64,000 bases of DNA from positions 1 to 64,000 of the forward strand of contig NZ_BDEP01000005.1 in NCBI RefSeq assembly GCF_001662305.1, given 5' to 3'. The notes under the pieces were generated by a model. That model saw only the letters and a list, made by a program, of their open reading frames with translations. It did no database searches and was not told where the DNA came from. Positions 61,209 to 64,000 of this stretch are shown here, piece after piece. Source of the stretch: Halomonas caseinilytica. GTDB lineage: Bacteria > Pseudomonadota > Gammaproteobacteria > Pseudomonadales > Halomonadaceae. The stretch's first letter is position 1; each line of letters opens with the position of its first letter. Both the position numbers and the translations under genes were made by a program.

Positions 61209-61238
61209 GCGTTTCCTGACTGTCACGTCAGGAAACGC
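61209..61238. other. Long perfect palindrome between DASS gene and queA
   Basis: Perfect 12-bp inverted repeat GCGTTTCCTGAC-TGTCAC-GTCAGGAAACGC in the 165-bp gap. The six-base loop itself is partly palindromic. No T-tract on either side. Could be a terminator hairpin, an operator for the queA promoter, or both. Confidence 0.5.
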
Positions 61239-61269
61239 GGGCAGATTCATGAGAAATGGCGCGTGACGA

Positions 61270-62724
61270 TTACCACAGCAACAGGATCAGCGCGTAGGCC
61301 ATCAGGGTTACCAGGACGGTGCCTGCGAGGTTGAGGGCAAAGCCGGCGCGGATCATGGACTGAATGCTCATATGCCCGGAGCCGAAGACGATCGCGTTGG
61401 GCGGCGTGGCCACCGGCATCATGAAGGCGCAGCTGGCGGCGATCGCGGCGGGAACCGTGATGACCAGCACCGGAATGTCCAGTGACATGGCCATGGCGCC
61501 GAGCAGCGGCAGGAAGGCCGCCGCGGTAGCGGTGTTCGAGGTCACTTCCGTGAGGAAGATGATCACCAGTACCACGCCGGCAATGACGGCCAGGGTCGGC
61601 AGCGCGCCGAGCACGGAGAGCTGGTTGGCGATCCACTCGGCGAGTCCCGACGAGCTGATGGCCCCGGCCAGCGCCAGGCCGCCACCGAACAGCAGCAGGA
61701 TGCCCCAGGGCAGCTTGACCGCTTCCTCCCAGTTCATCAGGGATTCGCCACGGTGGCGACCGCTGGGGATCAGGAACAGTGCCATGCCGGCGAGAATGGC
61801 GATCGAGGTATCCGACAGCCAGTCGACGCCGAGATTATTGAGCAGGGGACGGACGATCCAGGCCGCTGCCGCCAGCAGAAAGACCATGCCGACGCGCTTT
61901 TCGGCCGCGCTCATCGGTCCCATCTCGGCCAGTTCGCGATGAATCATGTCGGCGCTCTCGCTGCCGCCAGTGGCGAGTTGAAAGTCGCCACGGCACAGCC
62001 ACCACCAGGCAACCACCATCATCGCGATGCTGATCGGCAGCCCGATCAGCATCCACTGGGCAAAGCCGAGATCAATGTTCATCGAGTCCGACAGGTAGCC
62101 GGCCAGCAGGGCGTTGGGAGGCGTGCCGATCAGGGTGGCCACGCCCCCGATGCTTGCTGAATAGGCGATGCCCAGCAGCAGGGCGGTTGCGAAGCGGTTC
62201 AGTTCCTTGGGATCCGAATGCTCGAGCAGGCTCAGTACCGAGAGGCCGATCGGCAGCATCATGATCGCCGTGGCGGTGTTGGAGACCCACATGCTGATGA
62301 AGCCGGTGGCGATCATGAACCCCGCAATCTGGCGTTTCGGCTCACTGCCGACCACCCGCAGTACCTGCAGCGCCACACGGCGATGGAGGTTCCAGACCTG
62401 CATCGCGATACCCAGGAGAAAGCCGCCGAGGAACAGATAGATGATCGGATTGGCATAGCTGGCCGCCGTCTCCTTGATACCCTCAATGCCCAGCGCCGGG
62501 GCGAGCACCATCGGCACCAGTGAGGTGACCGGAATCGGAATCGCCTCGGTGGACCACCAGCTGGCCATCAGCAATGCCATGCCGACACAGTGCCAGGCGA
62601 CGGGCGACATGCCGCTCGGTGCTGGGATGATCAGGGTCAACAGCAGGAATACCAGGCCGAGCACCAGCCCGGTGCGTGCTGCGACGGATGGAGAGGGTGG
62701 GGTGTCGTTGCGTGATTGCGCCAT
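61270..62724 (-). CDS. DASS (SLC13) family sodium/anion symporter
   Basis: A 484-residue transporter with about 11-12 helices. The two SNT-type sodium/substrate motifs are present (WVSNTATAIMML near residue 145 and TEVTSNTATAAAFLPL near 395), as are TLIGTPPNALLAGYL and VATPPNAIVFGSGHM in the two repeats. Family members import dicarboxylates (succinate, malate) or sulfate with Na+; substrate is not decided by these motifs. Start MAQSRNDTPPSPS at 62724 (GGAGGAC-like site weak). Confidence 0.9.
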   Translation of the reverse strand: MAQSRNDTPPSPSVAARTGLVLGLVFLLLTLIIPAPSGMSPVAWHCVGMALLMASWWSTEAIPIPVTSLVPMVLAPALGIEGIKETAASYANPIIYLFLGGFLLGIAMQVWNLHRRVALQVLRVVGSEPKRQIAGFMIATGFISMWVSNTATAIMMLPIGLSVLSLLEHSDPKELNRFATALLLGIAYSASIGGVATLIGTPPNALLAGYLSDSMNIDLGFAQWMLIGLPISIAMMVVAWWWLCRGDFQLATGGSESADMIHRELAEMGPMSAAEKRVGMVFLLAAAAWIVRPLLNNLGVDWLSDTSIAILAGMALFLIPSGRHRGESLMNWEEAVKLPWGILLLFGGGLALAGAISSSGLAEWIANQLSVLGALPTLAVIAGVVLVIIFLTEVTSNTATAAAFLPLLGAMAMSLDIPVLVITVPAAIAASCAFMMPVATPPNAIVFGSGHMSIQSMIRAGFALNLAGTVLVTLMAYALILLLW

Positions 62725-62828
62725 GGAGGACTCCTGATACGGGAACGACCGTCGGCGGAGGCGCCGAGTCAAGGTGGGCGCGATGATAGCAATCTACTGA
62801 TGATGCCCGCGAGAATGACGTGAAATCA

Positions 62829-62856
62829 TTGACCTGGCCGTCGGCCCACGTATAAT
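62829..62856 (+). promoter_or_regulatory. Promoter of tRNA-Leu
   Basis: -35 TTGACC (62829-62834), 16-bp spacer, -10 TATAAT (62851-62856), ending 11 bases before the tRNA. Followed by a GC-rich discriminator (TCTGGGCC), typical of stringently controlled stable RNA promoters. Confidence 0.8.
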
Positions 62857-62867
62857 TCTGGGCCGTT

Positions 62868-62954
62868 GCCGGTGTGGCGGAATTGGTAGACGCAGCGGAT
62901 TCAAAATCCGCCGCTGTAACAGGCGTGTCGGTTCGAGTCCGACCACCGGCACCA
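62868..62954 (+). tRNA. tRNA-Leu, anticodon CAA
   Basis: An 87-nt tRNA with long variable arm (CGCTGTAACAGGCGTG region), D-loop GGCGGAATTGGTAGACGC, anticodon arm GCGGA-TTCAAAA-TCCGC (anticodon CAA, codon UUG), T-loop GGTTCGAGTCC and 7-bp acceptor GCCGGTG / CACCGGC followed by ACCA. The CCA end is encoded. Leu type is fixed by the anticodon and class II structure. Confidence 0.98.
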
Positions 62955-62962
62955 CTTGAAAA

Positions 62963-63853
62963 TCAAGTGGTCAGTGGCATTCCCTTCTTTTTGCAGTGCC
63001 CTCCTCTGTAGAATAAGCCATCGATGATGGCATCACAGAGCTTCCCGTGGGTTGCGCGATCAAAGGCGGCAAACATCGGCTGCGTGTTGACCTCGAGGAA
63101 ATGCAGGGCTCCTTCCTCGTCTGCCATGAAATCTGCTGCCGCAAAGTCGAGCTCGAGGTGATCCAGCAGCCGTATCAGGTCATTGCCGATGGTGTGCGGA
63201 ACTGCAGTGTGGACGATCTCGACATCCTGCGTGCGACGGTAGTCGAGTTCAGAGGAATACAGCCAGAACGCCATCAAGGCAGGTCCAATACGGTAAATCC
63301 TCATCTCGGGGCGCTGCAGGCGTGGTTGGATGAAGCGAGGGTAGTCGAGGGCGGGTGATTGACGTAACTCGCTGACCAGCCCCGTGTATTCTCCGCCGGC
63401 AACCGGTTTGTGCACCATGGCTTCTGCTGTGGCATCAAGGTTGGAGAGGTCGTTGACGACGACCGTGTCGGGAATCGAGAGCCCATGCGCCTGTGCAAGG
63501 AGCAGGTTCTGTACCTTGTTGTTCTCACGAAGGTAAGAGTGTCGGTTGAATACCCGGACACTTGGCTGGCTGACGGCCCAGCCACGAACGGCATGGAACC
63601 AATTAAGAGCACTGGTTTGCGCCCTTTTTCTATCGGAGGCCTGATGAAGGAAGACATCGTGTCTGATGAAACAGGCCGTGGGTGATATTTCGCTATCATT
63701 CACTTCAAGGCGGTTGCCCTGAATGTCGATGCGTAAATTCGGTGTCTGATTCGGGCCAACCAGGAGACTGCAGAATGGAATGCCTCGATAGGTTAGTCGT
63801 TCATGCAGCGCTCTGAGATTGACATCGAACTGACCGCCGGCGATCAAAATCAT
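62963..63853 (-). CDS. ATP-grasp (peptide/amide ligase-like) protein
   Basis: A 296-residue ATP-grasp protein. The N-terminal part (MILIAGGQFDVNLRALHERL to about residue 90) resembles the pre-ATP-grasp domain of MvdD/RimK-type ligases (FIRHDVFLH motif), followed by ATP-grasp features: VHKPVAGGEYTGLVS, FIQPRLQRPEMRIYRIG and the metal motif HFLEVNTQPMFAAFD near the C terminus. The group joins amino groups to carboxylates in peptides or proteins (graspetides, S6 glutamylation). No precursor peptide or partner is seen in the window. G+C is lower than the surroundings (34 of 60 in 63421-63480 and 28 of 60 in 63601-63660). Its stop codon lies 8 bp after the 3' end of tRNA-Leu, in the opposite direction. 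Confidence 0.8.
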   Translation of the reverse strand: MILIAGGQFDVNLRALHERLTYRGIPFCSLLVGPNQTPNLRIDIQGNRLEVNDSEISPTACFIRHDVFLHQASDRKRAQTSALNWFHAVRGWAVSQPSVRVFNRHSYLRENNKVQNLLLAQAHGLSIPDTVVVNDLSNLDATAEAMVHKPVAGGEYTGLVSELRQSPALDYPRFIQPRLQRPEMRIYRIGPALMAFWLYSSELDYRRTQDVEIVHTAVPHTIGNDLIRLLDHLELDFAAADFMADEEGALHFLEVNTQPMFAAFDRATHGKLCDAIIDGLFYRGGHCKKKGMPLTT

Positions 63854-63933
63854 GACGTCTGGAGACCTGTGTTGTCAGCGATTGTTGTGTATCGGATGGC
63901 GGTGTAGTGGTCAGAAGAAAGGCGTTCGGGTTG

Positions 63934-64000
63934 TCAAACCAGGTATCGGGCGGTCACCAGGGACTGCAAGAGAGCGCGTCGTGCCCTGGTGACCTGGCGT
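63934..64000 (-). CDS. C-terminal end of a protein, 5' part beyond the window
   Basis: An open frame on the minus strand runs from the window edge for 22 codons to the stop at 63936-63934, reading RQVTRARRALLQSLVTARYL then V and stop. It is basic and helical. Too short to identify. The 80-bp gap to the ATP-grasp ATG suggests it could precede it in the same operon. An inverted repeat (63952-63994) lies inside it. Confidence 0.4.
   Translation of the reverse strand, partial: RQVTRARRALLQSLVTARYLV

Noticed and set aside
62952..62970. Palindrome CCACTTGA-AAA-TCAAGTGG at the tRNA/ATP-grasp junction as a terminator
   Set aside because: It overlaps the tRNA CCA end, is AT-rich in the arms and has no T-tract, so it is not a convincing terminator; noted as context only.

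Overview
The window reads as a stretch of core chromosome from a moderately halophilic gammaproteobacterium, most likely Halomonadaceae (Halomonas in the broad sense). This is an inference from high G+C, acidic proteins, a Trk potassium uptake pair, and gammaproteobacterial gene orders: def-fmt-rsmB-trkA, pepA/lptFG, suhB-trmJ-cysE-iscR, ndk-rlmN-pilW-rodZ-ispG-hisS-yfgM-bamB-der, and queA-tgt-yajC-secD-secF. There is no rRNA, phage, insertion sequence or CRISPR array. No gap longer than 300 bases lacks a gene; the shorter gaps hold the promoters, hairpins and repeats listed.

Layout. 1-11.9 kb is a mosaic of short housekeeping and accessory units: an extremely acidic repeat lipoprotein, a Tim44-domain protein, an isochorismatase-fold hydrolase, yaaA, an aldo-keto reductase, a Sel1 protein, a DEDDh exonuclease, a quinone oxidoreductase, a LOG protein, DUF501, ybaK, a thioesterase, a membrane protein, an HNH-like protein and a C-S lyase. 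12-21.9 kb carries valS-holC and pepA facing lptFG, with an SDR gene and a branched-chain aminotransferase wedged between holC and pepA. 21.9-27.7 kb holds bacterioferritin and its ferredoxin behind a Fur-like site, tRNA-modification genes (tcdA, truC, tapT), a sirtuin without zinc cysteines and a TraB-family protein. 27.8-38.7 kb holds trkH-trkA, dodecin, rsmB-fmt-def facing dprA, then tsaC-hemF-aroE and an MDR oxidoreductase. 38.7-49.9 kb holds an M48 lipoprotein, a DUF815 ATPase and the der-to-ndk run. 50-55 kb holds a reduced isc locus (iscR-iscS-iscA) with cysE and trmJ, diverging from suhB across a heptanucleotide repeat. 55.5-61.1 kb holds the Sec accessory and queuosine genes. 61.3-64 kb holds a DASS transporter, tRNA-Leu(CAA) and a lower-GC ATP-grasp gene.

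Most notable. (1) SuhB has lost its metal-binding catalytic residues but keeps the SuhB frame, consistent with a Nus-factor-only pseudoenzyme. (2) Ten perfect copies of a 7-bp repeat lie between two mirror-image extended -10 promoters for suhB and trmJ-cysE. (3) The isc operon lacks iscU, hscBA and fdx, and its IscS lacks the C-terminal tail used to bind IscU. (4) A lower-GC, peptide-ligase-like ATP-grasp gene ends 8 bp from a tRNA 3' end. (5) A purine-loop palindromic repeat occurs at two intergenic sites. I did not find an unmistakable new multi-gene system; these are the best candidates.
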